Of a stretch of 64,000 bases of DNA, positions 50,600-63,457 are shown piece after piece. The notes under the pieces were generated by a model. That model was not told where the DNA came from and searched no databases. It was given only the letters and a program-made list of their open reading frames with translations. This DNA comes from Stercorarius parasiticus (lineage: Eukaryota; Chordata; Aves; Charadriiformes; Stercorariidae): assembly GCA_013396915.1 (NCBI GenBank), contig VWZL01000812.1, forward strand, positions 247,200 through 311,199, written 5' to 3'. Made by a program: the position numbers and the translations under genes. Position 1 is the first letter of the stretch, and each line of letters starts with the position of its first letter.

Positions 50600-50760
50600 A
50601 GCTTCCTCAAACAACTACGGGAAGCCCCTCGTACCTGTAGGGGACTTTAACTACCTCAACATCTGTCTTTTGGTTGACAGACTTAAATGCTTTGGAGGGG
50701 AACGGGGGGGGAAGTATTCTGCATATATTCTGTGTCAATTTGTGCAGAACTTCCTGCAGA
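50600..50760 (+). pseudogene. Possible scrap of a CR1-like endonuclease domain
   Basis: A 65-codon frame (50568-50765) contains PLVPVGDFNYLNICL. This resembles the GDFN-containing active-site motif of the apurinic-type endonuclease of CR1-type LINEs, where GDFN is followed by Y or H, then P/L and D/N, then IC. The rest of the frame (VQNFLQN near its end) is only weakly compatible. The fragment is short and isolated, so a chance match cannot be excluded. Confidence 0.4.
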
Positions 50761-50765
50761 ATTAG

Positions 50766-53700
50766 AGAAATACTATTTCATTTTAAATAATATATTCCAA
50801 ATAGCTTAACAGACATTAAAGTCTTATCTTTGATAATGTACTGTTAAGTCTTGGTTTAGTGTTTCTATGAAAATAAAGCTCAAGGTCAATATTGCTATTT
50901 TTAATTAATATTTTTTAAAAATCCTTTTGAATACCTAGGTAACACTTTGGTGTAATTTTATAATCAAAGACTGTTATACTACATCCAATTGCAGAATCCT
51001 GGCTCTTCATAGAAAGCAACCTTTTCTCAGAACTACTAAAGTAATGTGTAGATAACAAAACTAGGGCTTGTTAGTCATTTCTGTGCTGCCAAGAGAGAGA
51101 GTGAGTTGTGGGTGCTGTGTAGGAATGAAGATCATCAAACTCATATACAGTATAGGCACAACAATTTTGTTCCTTAGATCTGCCTGAAAAGCTGTCTCTC
51201 AGTTCCTACAGGGAAAGTGATTGCAAAGCCTTGCCCTGTCTCCAAGCTGTGAAGTCTCCTGGCACAGCTTGTATTCAATTTGTCTCTCCTTAAGCACTGA
51301 GACTGGCCATTTACTGCATTCAAGCCTCCCATGCTTTTGTTGGACACTAAATCTGGAAGCCTAGGAAAACACTTGGACCTTTATTGATCATCTGTTACCA
51401 CTTAAGCCAGCTTTTAAGCAGGACCCTGATTCTCCTGTCCTCTTAGCAACCTTAACCAAAAGATCAAGCAGAAACAAATCCAAGAAACCAAAGCAATATC
51501 TTTGCAGTTATATGCTCACAATGATATCTTGTTACCCAAGTAATTGGCTTCCATTAGAGCAAGGCACACAAAATCTCTCTTGATTTGCATGGAATCTGGG
51601 TCTTCTGCTGTAACTGAAAATCAGTCTTCCTCACCTATATTTTATATAACCAACTTTATATCCTAACAAATGGAAATAATGGCTTAAATCTTTGTAAGGA
51701 GTGTGGTCGTTCTTTAAAACTCAAACATTAGCCTTGCTCCCTTTTAAGCTTAACAGACAGAATGTGTACATCCTACTGTCACTGTTGATCTTAGTTTTAA
51801 AAATAGTGTTATTTAATTATAATAAATGTTCCACATATCCTTATAATAACCGCCAAAATGCCATCACGCTAACTACCTTTGGTTTATGAGCAGACACGTT
51901 TTATAAACAGATACTTTAATCAGAGGAAAAAATCTGTCACCTGGTAATTTCTAAAAGGATGGGAATAAGGCATATTGTTTATCTAATTTGTATGTTACAG
52001 GCTTGTGGCCTAATTTAGTCTATTCTGAACGCACAGTAAATGCAACACAGTCATTTTTAAATCATAAACCTCTCGAAAAAGCCAGGCAGAAGTCTGCTAA
52101 TGTGTTGGATGATGGATCTCCTATTTACTATTGATCTCTGAATTCAGAGCCAATCCATTCTGAACTAGCAAACATTTTTCATATATTTTTAGAAAATATT
52201 GAATGGCTCTTAATCAGTGACAAGCCTGTTTTGTCTGTTACTACTCAAAGTAGATTAGCAACAACCTACTGCATTTCACCAGAAAAATGAATGTTGTAGA
52301 GGCTGAATCTTGTGTGGTACATCTTGAATGAACTGACTTCACATTCAGCTACCCTTGAATTAAAGGAAAGCTCAGAGTAAGCAATCCAGATGTAGTGAGA
52401 AAAGCACTGTCAGGGTTACTATGCATGGAGATCCACATAGTCTTTTGTTGTATGGACATATTATAAACTGTGGTTTGAATCACTGCTGGGGGAGGATTTG
52501 ATTCAAGCAAACTGGCTACTTGATCATTATAGCTGGTTTCTGTATTGTCTGTCTCAAGCAGCTTCTGTTACATCCAACTTGCTCCTGATGCTATTTTCTC
52601 TTCCTCAAACCATCCCATTCTGATGACCAGTTTCCTACATCTCACCCTTCTCTATGTTTTTCTATTCAAGTTTGGATGCAGAAATCCTCACTATAGTAAT
52701 CTAATCTCAACTTTGTGCTCTTCAGCCTTTTGTCCTGATCTGGATGATATTAAAAGACTATCACGCATCTGGTCCAACTAAATATGGAATGCAAGTGGGT
52801 ATGTAATGAGGAGTATTTAATGAATAGATATTGTAGGGTTTGGACTCTTAAAAAGCTTTCCTTTCAGAAGCCCTGTCCCCCTCTTGTAGCCTGTTACTTC
52901 CTGCTTTACATCTCCTTAACCGTCCTTTCCTATTAAGGCTGTGTCATTATACTCCCACAAGACTCAGAAGAAACTAACAATAGAGGGCATGAATATAAGA
53001 CTGATTCAGTTCACTGATTAAGGACTCTAATTTGAAGTATCTACCAGCAGATATCTAGTTGTTTGGTAGCTGTTTGTGCTCCTACTATAGTCTGCAGAAC
53101 TACAGGGTAGGACTGAATTGTGTAAAAGCTGGTGCATAGCACCACACAATTTTCCCTAAGATGTCCAAGACATCCACACAGGACTGGCAGGTAAGATACA
53201 TGACGTACAGGAAACCTCATTCTTTCTGAAGTAGCAGCAGAAGGACACACAATATATTCTAGGGCATTTCATATGCCACTCACCTCTTGTTTTTTTTTTC
53301 CCTTGTTCTCAGCACAATCAGTTGATCTTAGAAAATATTTGGGGGCATTATACCCCAGATAATGTCTACCCTAGAATAAACTAAATCCTCTTAATGCATT
53401 TGCAAAACAAACAAACAAATAACACCCCAAACCAATTAGCAATAATGGTGGGACGCTAGCTCTTTCCCAGGCTTATATAAATGACAGAAATATTTCTGTT
53501 ATGCTCTTATTTTCAAGGGAGGGTTTTGTATCTATGCACGAAGAGCGACAGACTCTTACTGAAGAACAATTGAACTACAGATGCTATGTAAGAAAAGGAA
53601 ATTCAGTGAAATGTTTCTAAACTTGTCTACTACAACAAGTTTAATTGCGGGAGAGCCAGGCTGTGTCTCAGAAGGTATTTCATTCGCACTTCTTACAGTG

Positions 53701-56157
53701 ATATTGACATTTAATAAAAGTACCTGTTTCTAACCCTAGTTTAGTGGGGAAATCCCTTTTTCTACCAGCCCGTAGTCACTTCATTGCAAGTTATGGTACT
53801 TTTAGTTAATTCAGTTTTCATAATGGCCATGCACAAGGCCTATATACATTAACAGAAGTACTTGCAGGCAGGCAAATAAGCATAGTGAATATTCTGAGAG
53901 TGTGAAATGTTCAAGAAAGATGTTCTGTATTTTACTGATTTTTTTTTTCAATTCAAATTTGTTTCTAAAACAAACAAAAAAGAATAATTTTGATAATCCT
54001 GTAACTGACATATCTTTTAAATGTCATACCCTAATTTGTATGCTTTTTATAAATTACAGATATGCCAAATTGAGTTGATTATATATTACTTCTGCTCATA
54101 AATGTCATGTTCCCCAAAAACCACTACATTTTTAACATTGACATTAAATCACATGAAAGAAATAGTACTGTTGCAGTATTGAATATTCCTCTGTATCAGT
54201 CTACTGAGTAACTGTTCTCTCTATGGTTAAATAGCTGGGGAAGAAATTTCATCTTCATCTCCCAGCTATATAACTATACCAAAAATAATGCCAGCTCATA
54301 CCAGCAGTTTCGTTTTTGAATCTTTCTATCAGCAAGTGCTGAAATAAAGGTTTCAACTTTAAAGGATGCATGTACCATAATAATCTGAGTTTTAAGTTCT
54401 TGGGAAATTCCATTGTCTTTTTTTTCCTATTCTGATAACACATTTTTTAAATTTCCTCTGAAAAATAAGATTCCTGAAATACAATTCACTCAAATAATTT
54501 TGTTCTCATAGAAAGAAGACATTCTGAGTGTTTAAAAGTAGTTTTTCAAGCTATAAATAGGGATTTCATTTCAAAAGTCATTTAGAAAGAAAAAAAAATT
54601 AAATCTTTTTCCTTGAATGACAGAACAGGATGTTTCAATACTAAAACATCGGGGAATTATTGCTGCTTTCCTTTTAACACGTGGGTTATCTCCTGGCAGA
54701 AGACTATTTACACTGCCAAACCAATTTAATAAAAAAAGTTCCACCTAGACTTATTCAAAATAAATGTGAAAGCCTGTGGAGACTGCAATGTAGGCAGGTT
54801 GAAAAAAATAGTTCAGATAGGGATGCCCTGCATAACAAAGGACAGTTATCTCTGCTGATACACCTGGACATCTCAGGAGCTGTCATCACAATTTCTCAAT
54901 TACTTGCGCGCAAGATAACATGAGCAGGTTATCCCTGCTCCTTCCAGCCAGAGAGTTCTGAGTAGTCAGCGGTCACTTGTACCCTTTCCCTAAAACTGCT
55001 AATCTTCAGTGTTCTACAGGACTCTGAGATGTCTCTTTTGTGAAGGGCTTCTTAAGAAGTAAATAATTCCATGCACCAAAGTGAGACCCTCATACACCAA
55101 TTACAGACATGACACCAGGCCGTGCAGAGCTTCTGGCTCAAACAGAATAATGGCAGTACCAGCAGGGAGAGGAAAAGGTTTTCAGAAACTTGAAAGACGT
55201 TAATTAAACATTTCTCCTCTTCTCATACAGGTAATAGACATCTAAAGTGTTATTGAGAGCATTGCTGGACCATGACAAATAAACACACAACCTTTTTCTC
55301 CGTTATATCTCCTCTGCAGTAGACACTTTTTTTTACCCTTAGTTTAGTTATTAAAATGCTTTCTGATGGCAATAATGCAAAAGATAATTGGAAATTCCAA
55401 CTATATACTATGTCTCAACCCATCTTTAAAAGGAGATGTAGAAGAAAACACTTTACGAAAGTTCTAGCTCTTTTTCCTGATTTCCTAGTTTATCCAGGAT
55501 TTTTAGTCTGGATCCCAAAAAGAGTACAAGTTAGAACAAGATGATGTTTTTGAAGAACCTAATGCTACAGAAAGACTTACTATCATACTTTGAATCATAA
55601 CCCTTTGTAGGTCACTGCAGGAATCATATCTACATAAATCTTCTTCACCCCAATGAGTAACGTCACACTTTGAATAAATGTAAAATACTGAAATGTTTGT
55701 GGGGTTGTGGGAGGGGGGAAGAGAGAGTATGTTCTAAATATCGTTTTTCTCCTGAACATTGGCAGCAGCTGCAGAAGACTTCATTTGGGGTATTTTCCTG
55801 GCTGCTGCATCTAAAATGTTCCTATAGGCTAAATTATAGTGTCACGTTCTTCAAAGCTGCTGTACTTACATTCATGAAGTTATGATTCTGCCTAGAGTTG
55901 ACATAAATAAGAAAGTGGGAAATGAAAATATTGTCAATATAAGCCTATAAACCCATAAACACCACCTATTAATAATTTTCTTGTTAAATTTTTATGCATG
56001 TAAAGATATTTCTCACTATATGTTCTAGGTTTCATTTGACCTTTATTCTACCTCCTCTCTTGCTGTTCTGGGTAGTTACTTCTAGGTCAGAAGTATGTCA
56101 TGAGCTATGGCTTTTAGGAGCAATGGAAAGGCATTTTATTTGAAAGAACGGGATATC
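50766..56157. other. Gene-free AT-rich sequence
   Basis: No gene or transposon is recognised in about 5.4 kb. ORFs up to 80 codons (54681-54923) have no recognised domain. A (CAAA)n run lies at about 53404-53419. Confidence 0.55.
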
Positions 56158-56271
56158 AGGTTAATGGCAATTGCACTTGCACACTATTGCAAGAATAAAC
56201 CTCTTAATTTGCTACCTGATTGTCCCTAGATCACAGATTGCTAAACCGATATGGGTTGACATGGTCAAATG
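56158..56271 (+). repeat. Left arm of a 114-bp inverted repeat
   Basis: Starts AGGTTAATGGCAATTGCAC and ends GGTTGACATGGTCAAATG. It is the reverse complement of 57534-57647, same length, with 17 mismatches and no gap by hand alignment (about 85% identity). The match does not extend clearly outward and only weakly inward. Two explanations are possible: the terminal repeats of a 1.49-kb non-autonomous DNA transposon, or two oppositely inserted copies of one unknown repeat. Confidence 0.85.
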
Positions 56272-57533
56272 GTTTACTGTCTTGTAGCCAGTAAACAGAG
56301 TGGTATTTGTATTAAAACTTCTTTTTTCTATAAGGAATGAGACATTAAAGAGAAAATAGTATGAGCAGAATGGAAGGACAGAGACGTGAAAGGTGATGAA
56401 AGAGAAAACAGAATACAGAGTTTAATTTAACATCTTTGCCATCATAAAATAAGATATTTGGGTCAGACAACACATCCTGATATTCCCCAATGACAGCATT
56501 ATAAAGTGACAAAAGTATGTTCTCTTCAATAAGGCATAAGGTGCATTTGATCTGTTTAAAAAGAAATGTTGCTGGGATATAACGTCACAAGACAGTTCCA
56601 ATGAGTTAAGAGAAAAACAATATAAAAATAGCTTTGTTTGATATTTTTAAAATTAATTTGCAAATTTGGAGTAAAACCTTTTGTAGATTAGATGGATATT
56701 TTCGAAGTTCAGTCTGTTGAAAAAGTGCAACCAATAGACATTACGCCTGGAATGCCCTACAGGTTAATTTGTAGCAGGTTACAGGGTCTGAACTTTGCTC
56801 TTTAAGAGATGCAATGTTTTGCAATGTTCAGAGAATTCATAAATGTCAGATCAAGAAATAAATTATGCTTATGTCACCCAAGTAAAAGCTGTGACTTTTT
56901 GAAGACTTGGCAGTAGATAAATTAAAATAACAATGTCCATTTCTTCATATAAAATTTATACCATATCCAAGAAAATTATAAAGAAAAATCCGTTTCTGTA
57001 TTCTGCTCCTATTTTGCCTTTTTCTCAGAAAAATTCCCGTTGCCTTAAGTGAGCCATTCTGAGAGTACTACATGTAAACAGGATGCAGGTAATTGTTCTA
57101 TTACGTTTTCCTCTTTTTTTTCTCATTAAAATTAGTTTTTAAAACCTGCTTATGGTATATAGTGGTTTCAGTACAGTCCATAGTGACAGCTGATCACAAA
57201 CACTCCCATTGTCAACTTTAAAATTAAGATTTTCTAAGGTAGTCAAAGAAGTGGAAAATGGCCAGCACAGGTCTCAGAAGAATCAATTCTCTTGAATGGG
57301 CCTTGGGACCTGGATTATTTTTCCATTCCATAGAGGTAATCTTTCCTGGTAAAACTAACCTAAATAAAATCCATCTTGAAAAATAAATGGAAAGAAATGA
57401 GAGATTGTTTGCTACTGATCTTTCACAAATACTAAAAGTAGCATAAAATAAATAAACAAATAAAAAGGCATAAATCTAACTTTTGTAGTTGGGTTTTTCA
57501 AATATTACTATTGTAATACTTGTTATATAACTT
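56272..57533. other. Interior of the 56-57 kb inverted-repeat structure
   Basis: 1262 bases of AT-rich sequence with no ORF of note and no recognisable transposase. If the arms are transposon termini, this would be a non-coding (MITE-like) interior. Confidence 0.5.
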
Positions 57534-57647
57534 CATTTGACCATATCAACCCATATTGGTTTGATAATATATGATCTAGGGACAACCAGTTAGCAAACTA
57601 AGGGCTTTGTTCTTGCAATAGTGTGGAAGTGCAGTACCCATTAACCT
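57534..57647 (-). repeat. Right arm of the 114-bp inverted repeat
   Basis: Begins CATTTGACCATATCAACCCA and ends ACCCATTAACCT. Its complement aligns without gaps to 56158-56271. The longest shared stretches include CACACTATTGCAAGAA and TTGTCCCTAGATCA. Confidence 0.85.
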
Positions 57648-59559
57648 TAACAAATGCTGTGTAAGCATGTCAATTGCTGAAAAGTCCCCCTGAAATCTTA
57701 ACACAGAACAAAATGAACAAACCAAGAAACAACGTGATTGCAGTTACAGTTGTTATTCTATGAATAGAAATTGCTATTGCAAAACTGAATAATTGGAAAG
57801 CATAGACACGTACAATCAGACCTCACAATCAAGTTTTCTTTCTTTTTAGCATTAGTATAACTGTCTCTATAATTTAATTTTTATGTACAAAATTTCCTGA
57901 AGGGCATAAATGCATTTCAACTCTATGCAGTGGTAATTCAGTTTCAAACCATGCATAAAAACTCAATAAACAGCAAAATGCTAATAAGTTGTGTATGGGC
58001 TGTGACCTTTCCTAGTTATTTTTCAATATTTCTTAACAGTTAAGAAACATTCACTGAAATAAGTTGAGAGAATCTTAGTCTACTATTTACTTTAGAAAAA
58101 TTAATGTTTATCAAATGGACTTGAATTGATAATAATATGATAGTTCATGCTTGAAAAGCCTCACAGTTGCCAATGTGAAGAACTGGATACTGTCTCACTG
58201 GTGTAATCATGTGGAGAGTGGATTGCATTTACACTTTGCATGACCTTGAAAACAGTTTCCCAGACCAATGTCAGGAACATTTTTTTTAATATTGCTGCTG
58301 CTGCAAAGCATACAGACTAGACAAATAAAAATAAAAAGTAAACATAATGATAGTAAATTAAACGGTTGTGCTCCTTTTTTTAAAGTGTTTTAGGACCAAA
58401 AAAGCCCCATAATTATAATTTCAAACGCAGATTTTGTAAGACATTTCACAACGAGGATTTGGCATTACTGATTTCTTATATCTTGTAAACCAGAATTTGC
58501 ATTGCTAATTTTTTAAATGTACTTTTAAATATTCATTGAGATTCCAGATTCCTTGATTCCATGATCCTAACTTGCAAAGATGCTAGGTTCGATTCACAAG
58601 CTGTGGTTGCATGTTAGATGTTTTCAGTAGCTTTGACTTCTTTGTTTCACTATATATTCCTAAATTTAGCAGAATATATTTTTCTTTATTTCATGGCATT
58701 TTTCCCTTGGATGTATTCTATATCTGCATATTTTTGTCATTCTCTGGGTATTTTCCCCCTACATTGGATAGATATTAATACAGCTGTTGTGAATTATAAA
58801 TTTTTTTTTCCTTCTTAGAATCGGCATTTGCCTATGCTATATTTATTGATCTGTTACTCAGCAGTTCTAGTGTCCTCCTTTGCAGAAGACCCAAGGAGGT
58901 CTTTATTTTCCCTCTGTTCATACCTCAACCTTACTGTAATACTGTCCAGAATTTTAAAATATTTATTGCAACTATAGCTACAAGGTTACGTGCTCCATGC
59001 AAAAATAAGAGAAATCTTGCTTCCTGATTGAGTGAACAAGAAGGCTGCATAGGCTTTTACCATGGAAGAAAGCAACATGGGTTTACATGCATCTATGAAA
59101 TTCCTAAGCCATACAAAGTTATCTGTTTCAGGTTTGGATTTCACCTATTTATTTTCCAGCTGAATTTCAGATTTTACCTGTTTATCTGTTTACATTGTAG
59201 CCATGTCCCCTTATCTATATATAATTACATTCACATGTAATTACATCCATATGTAATCACATCCATATGTAATCCATATTTTTTGGGGTATTTTTTGTGA
59301 CGTTATTCTTGAGTTTATTCAAACTCTCAATACTTTGTTCAGCTGCAGAAATGCTCCGCTGTATTTAAAAATTCAATGGATGGCCATATTACTAAAGAAA
59401 TGTTCTTGATTCAAAACGAGGATTGCAGTTATCGACCTCTTTTAAGATTTGCTGGTTTTGGACAAGACCCTAAAGTAGGTCAATGCTTCCCAGTTACATC
59501 ACCATTTAGTGAGAAACAAACCTGTTGCAAAATAACAATCTACTTTTCAATCATGTTGC
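57648..59559. other. Gene-free AT-rich sequence
   Basis: No gene is recognised. GGTTCGATTC near 58587 looks like a tRNA B box, but the sequence around it does not fold as a tRNA. A 16-bp tandem repeat at 59225-59279 is listed separately. Confidence 0.55.
59225..59279. repeat. 16-bp tandem repeat, about 3.4 copies
   Basis: Units TTACATTCACATGTAA, TTACATCCATATGTAA and TCACATCCATATGTAA, then a partial copy. Each unit is itself close to a palindrome (TTACAT...ATGTAA). Confidence 0.85.
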
Positions 59560-59870
59560 AGCTCAGAGTCTGCTATAGTTACAGTTTATAATGATTCATT
59601 AATGCAGTCTGGTTTTGGTTGCTCAAGCATTTTCATTTTGCTTGATCTGAATGCTGTCTTTGACACTGTCAATTACAACATTCTGCTTGATCGTTTATGA
59701 AATTATGTAGGATAAGCTGGCACCACTTTGAGTTAGTGTCAATATTATTTATCAAACATGTCTCCATCTCTGTCATTACATATTAGCTTTTTTCTGTACT
59801 ACCTAGGCACATTGTCAGGTCCTTCAGATTTTACACAAACTTATCTTTACTTAGTACATGGTACAGTATT
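59560..59870 (+). pseudogene. Ancient L2-like LINE reverse-transcriptase fragment
   Basis: Translated from about 59566 the sequence reads SAIVTVYNDSLM, then DLNAVFDTVNYNILL (59644-59688), DRL, a stop, NYVG, GTTLS and YLS. This is the order seen around motif A of L2-clade reverse transcriptases, where AFDTV-D/N-H/Y-x-ILL is followed by a GTALSW-like block. Further on, FLYYLGTLSGPSDFT and TYLYLV resemble the weakly preserved palm region up to the TQLYL block after the catalytic Asp pair. Stops and losses are frequent, including the catalytic YADD. It differs from the CR1 copies in wording (NYNILLDRL rather than SHNILLEKL), so it is an older and separate LINE layer. Confidence 0.65.
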
Positions 59871-62800
59871 TCTTTTAGGTAACTCTATTCAACATTTAGA
59901 TATTTCTTCTTTCATGTAGGGTAATCAAGGACATGGGATATTAGCTTTGTACAGCTGTAGAGAAAAACGCCAAACACTAGAAGGAACATATTTGTTTTTT
60001 GAACATGTACACACATAGAGAAAAACATGTATGCATGCTCTGGGGCAGTGGTAAAAATGTTTCTCTTCTTTAGATGAAGTTAATCAGGAGAATATTATGA
60101 CTCTGGAATATGTCACATCTGCAAAAGAGACTTTAGCAGGGAAAATTATGAGAGTTTTCACAATTCTAAACCTATACTTATATAATTCTTCTGGATGTTT
60201 TTCATTACAAATACAATTATTGATAATTAAGACAAACTTAATTGCTCTAGAAATACACCTGGGATGGTGCACAGCAATAATCAAGTTTTGCTTACAATAC
60301 CAAAGTGTTTATTTATTTATAGAAAACGGGGTGCATCCCTTTAATTTGGTTTATATCAAGTATCTACGTTGATTTCAATTAAAGATGCACATTTACTTTA
60401 ATGGTAATAATAGCAGTTGATGCCTGGTGCATATCCTAGAGGTAGCACATGATGTCTTTTGCTGTTCCTCTTGAACAATGAAATGTTTAGGACGCTCCAG
60501 ATATTTATTTTCACATGGTAGGTTTTTTCCTCTGTGAAACTGATATATGTTAATGGGAAAAAAATGCTTTTTTATACTCAAGACGTGAGCCGTCACCTAG
60601 GAAATGCATTTGCCTGGTTCCAGTTTAAGCCTTCTTCATACTTCCGAATTGCAGTGGAACATACAAACAGAACACTGCACTGAACCAAAATGTGTACAAT
60701 AACCAAGATAACTCCAGGTTGCTTTGTCACCATGGTAACTATGCCTTGGGCCTACCCTAGAAAATTTTCCTGGCACAACATTGTCAGCTATAGACATTTG
60801 GGAATTTTTTAACGATACTGCTTAGACCACCAAAGGCCCAAATGTAGACACAGCAATTCTGAACAGCAACAAAAAAATGTCCTTTTCTCATATAGCTTAT
60901 TTTGTGTGGGAAGCTGGTATATACTACATCCAAAGAAACATATTTTTATCAGCAAAAGCTTCATCTACATTTAGAGCTTTTGCTCAGATAGATGTGTTAG
61001 CAATCCCTCTCTAGTTTAGACTAGCCCTTAGCAGTATAAAGCAATTAAAGATAATCCTGAGCAAGTCTTGAAAGGATAATGTTTTCTGCAGTTCTTTTGT
61101 TCATGATTTTCAGGTGTGTGCTTTTCTCTACCACCCCTGCAGATCATGTAATATAGATTGCATACTGATAATGCAAGCTGTTATCTGTAGGTGTTCCTAA
61201 ATAATGAATAGTCCACTGTAACAGCTTTCCTTACAAATAACTAGCAAAAGCCAGCTTCAGTCTGTTTTTTTGAACAAAATAACTTATAACGTTTCTAAAA
61301 TAGAAGCCTACCTCGAGGCTTTTAAATCCATTCTTGAGCACCTAAGGGTGCCTTTCAAGTCCCATTCATTTCAACTTCTAAATTATATTTAGTCCAAAAC
61401 CGACCATCTTTCTTTAGGCTAGACAGTGCCTGGACAAGCACAAATGCTTGTCCTGAAGCTACAAGGACTCCTACCCAACATTTTAGTCCCTAAGGAATCA
61501 AACCTAGGCACAACATTCTCTAAATGTCCCTATATTACATATCTTTACATGAGAGGCAGAAAAAGGCTAGATAATAGCACATAAGGAAGCATGTCTTACC
61601 CTCTTGAGAGCATGTCTCCATCATATTGTAATTATATTTATGGCTGATCATATCTTCCTCTGGGAATTACTTGAAGAAACCTCTGCAATGTGATGGTATG
61701 TTGAGGGTTCTGGCTTTCTTCTCAGTTTTAGTTTTCTTTAGCTACTTTTTCATCAGAAACTTTCTTTCCATTACAGGCACCACTATGTACACAGTAAGAG
61801 AAATCTCAAAACAGGGGGGAACACACTGTGTTTAGTAACACAGTTTTTCCCTAGCTGCAGTCCCCTGCCCTTTTCTTTGTTCCATCAGCATGGCTCATGG
61901 AGTTTCTCTCAGCTCTCTAATTGCTGGAAAAGCTGTACTCATTGTTCTCCTCTGTCCTTCATTTTAAACTAGGTTGCAACTTTGTGGAGGCCTTGATGTT
62001 TAATTGATCCACATCTAGCAGAAGATTTTCCTTACAGAAGTCATGCTCACATTGACTCAGATGTGAGAATTCTGGAAAAGTGAGAGGAGTGGACTCTAGA
62101 TGGTAGTTTGCACAACAAGAATTGAAGATCAGTATTACTACAAGCTCTAATTTACTATCAGAGACAGAGCCACTGAGTACACCAATGAATATGGCATCCC
62201 TGCTTTTACTTGGTTGTCTTCCTTTCTGTAACTGTGATTCTGGGTAGATATCCACAGGAACATACAAAAGGACATAACGTCCTTTTCTTTTTTTGTCACA
62301 ATCTTGCCTTTGTCTACAAGGGAATTATTTCAATATATCATTAGTCATCTTGGAATTAATTTAAAAGTTATTCCTGGGTGATCTTAAGGGATTTCAGCAT
62401 ACTTAACTTATTGGTCCTTTTCTCTGCTATTCTCAGCTGACTCATTTAAAAACAAAAGCCATATGAACAGCCCTTCCCACCACCCTTGTTTATAAAAGAA
62501 AGTGTTGCAAATTATGCTCTTTTTTTTTTCCCCAAAAAGAAACAGCTTTAACACAAGCACAGGTGTCTTGGTTAGAGTCAACTTACATTATGTATAGTAA
62601 GAGGAAAGGAAATGAAAGTATAAGAAGGAATATACATAAAAAAGCAACAAGCTCATAAAATAAAAACAAAATGAAATATCAGAGAAAGAAATCAAAATGT
62701 CAGAATTTTTATTATATATCCTTATTTTTAGAGGTTTTATTCCATGTTAAAACCTCTAAAGATGAAAACCTGGCATATGAAGTATGACATTTCAGTCTAG

Positions 62801-63062
62801 AAACTAATTTTAATCCATATATATATTGGGAAAAGTTAATTTGTGACATTTTTAAAATATTGTATGATTGAATGAAAGGCAGCATTACAAGTTGGAATCA
62901 TTTCAGTCTATCATTTCAAGGATAAGTTAGATAAATGTTGGCATAAACCCACATCTTTAAGATTCAAGATTTCTTAATAAGTTTTGGATTATACACATTT
63001 CTATATGTATATTCCGGTATAACTTTTTACACTTGGTAGTATTGCCATTGCATGTTAGCTTT
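59871..63062. other. Gene-free AT-rich sequence
   Basis: No gene or clear transposon is recognised. The 102-codon frame at 61959-62267 (-) has no recognised domain. A perfect hairpin at 62727-62760 is listed separately. Confidence 0.55.
62727..62760. repeat. Perfect 13-bp inverted repeat with 8-nt loop
   Basis: Left arm TTTAGAGGTTTTA (62727-62739), loop TTCCATGT, right arm TAAAACCTCTAAA (62748-62760). It is the most regular short hairpin in the window. The stem is too short for a microRNA precursor, and the flanks do not continue the pairing. Confidence 0.8.
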
Positions 63063-63208
63063 AGAATCACAGAATCACAGAATAGTTTGGGTTGGAAGGG
63101 ACCTTTAAAGGACATCTAGTCCAACCTCCCCTGCAATGACCAGGGACATCTTCAACAAGATCAGCTTGGTCAGAGTCCCATCCAGCCTGAACTTGAATGT
63201 TTCCAGGG
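63063..63208 (-). mobile_element. CR1 LINE, 3' part, split by an LTR
   Basis: AGAATCACAGAATCACAGAAT octamers in + orientation are followed by GTTGGAAGGGACCT and CATCTAGTCCAACC. The copy is interrupted at 63208 by a solo LTR and resumes at 63753. The two parts are collinear. Confidence 0.95.
63204..63208. repeat. 5-bp target-site duplication, left
   Basis: CAGGG here and CAAGG at 63748-63752, one mismatch. Removing the LTR and one copy restores the continuous CR1 reading CCAGGGATGGGG seen in the CR1 at 42.15 kb, which confirms the insertion point. Confidence 0.85.
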
Positions 63209-63449
63209 TGTCATAGTTCCAGTTCGGATAAAGTTAACTTTTTTACTAGCAACTGGTATAGTGCTATAGTGCTTTTGATAGTGAACTGGTGTTTTTATTT
63301 CTTGCTAAACTCTCAAGGCCTTTTCTGCCTCTCATACTGCTGCACCAGCAAGGGCTGGGAGTGCACAAAAAGTTGGGAGGAGACACAGCTGGGACACATG
63401 ACGCCAACTGACCAAAGGAATATTCCATACCATGTGACATGATGCTCAG

Positions 63450-63457
63450 TATATAAA
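63450..63457 (+). promoter_or_regulatory. TATA box of the 63-kb LTR
   Basis: TATATAAA, 182 bp upstream of the ATTAAA polyadenylation signal, in the usual U3-R arrangement. Potential but untested promoter. Confidence 0.6.

Noticed and set aside
58580..58605. GGTTCGATTC resembling a tRNA B box
   Set aside because: No A box at the right distance and no cloverleaf folding around it.
61959..62267. 102-codon minus-strand frame with acidic and Cys residues
   Set aside because: No motif spacing that fits a zinc finger or other domain, no flanking splice context; taken as chance.
62727..62760. MicroRNA precursor
   Set aside because: The stem is only 13 bp and pairing does not continue in the flanks.
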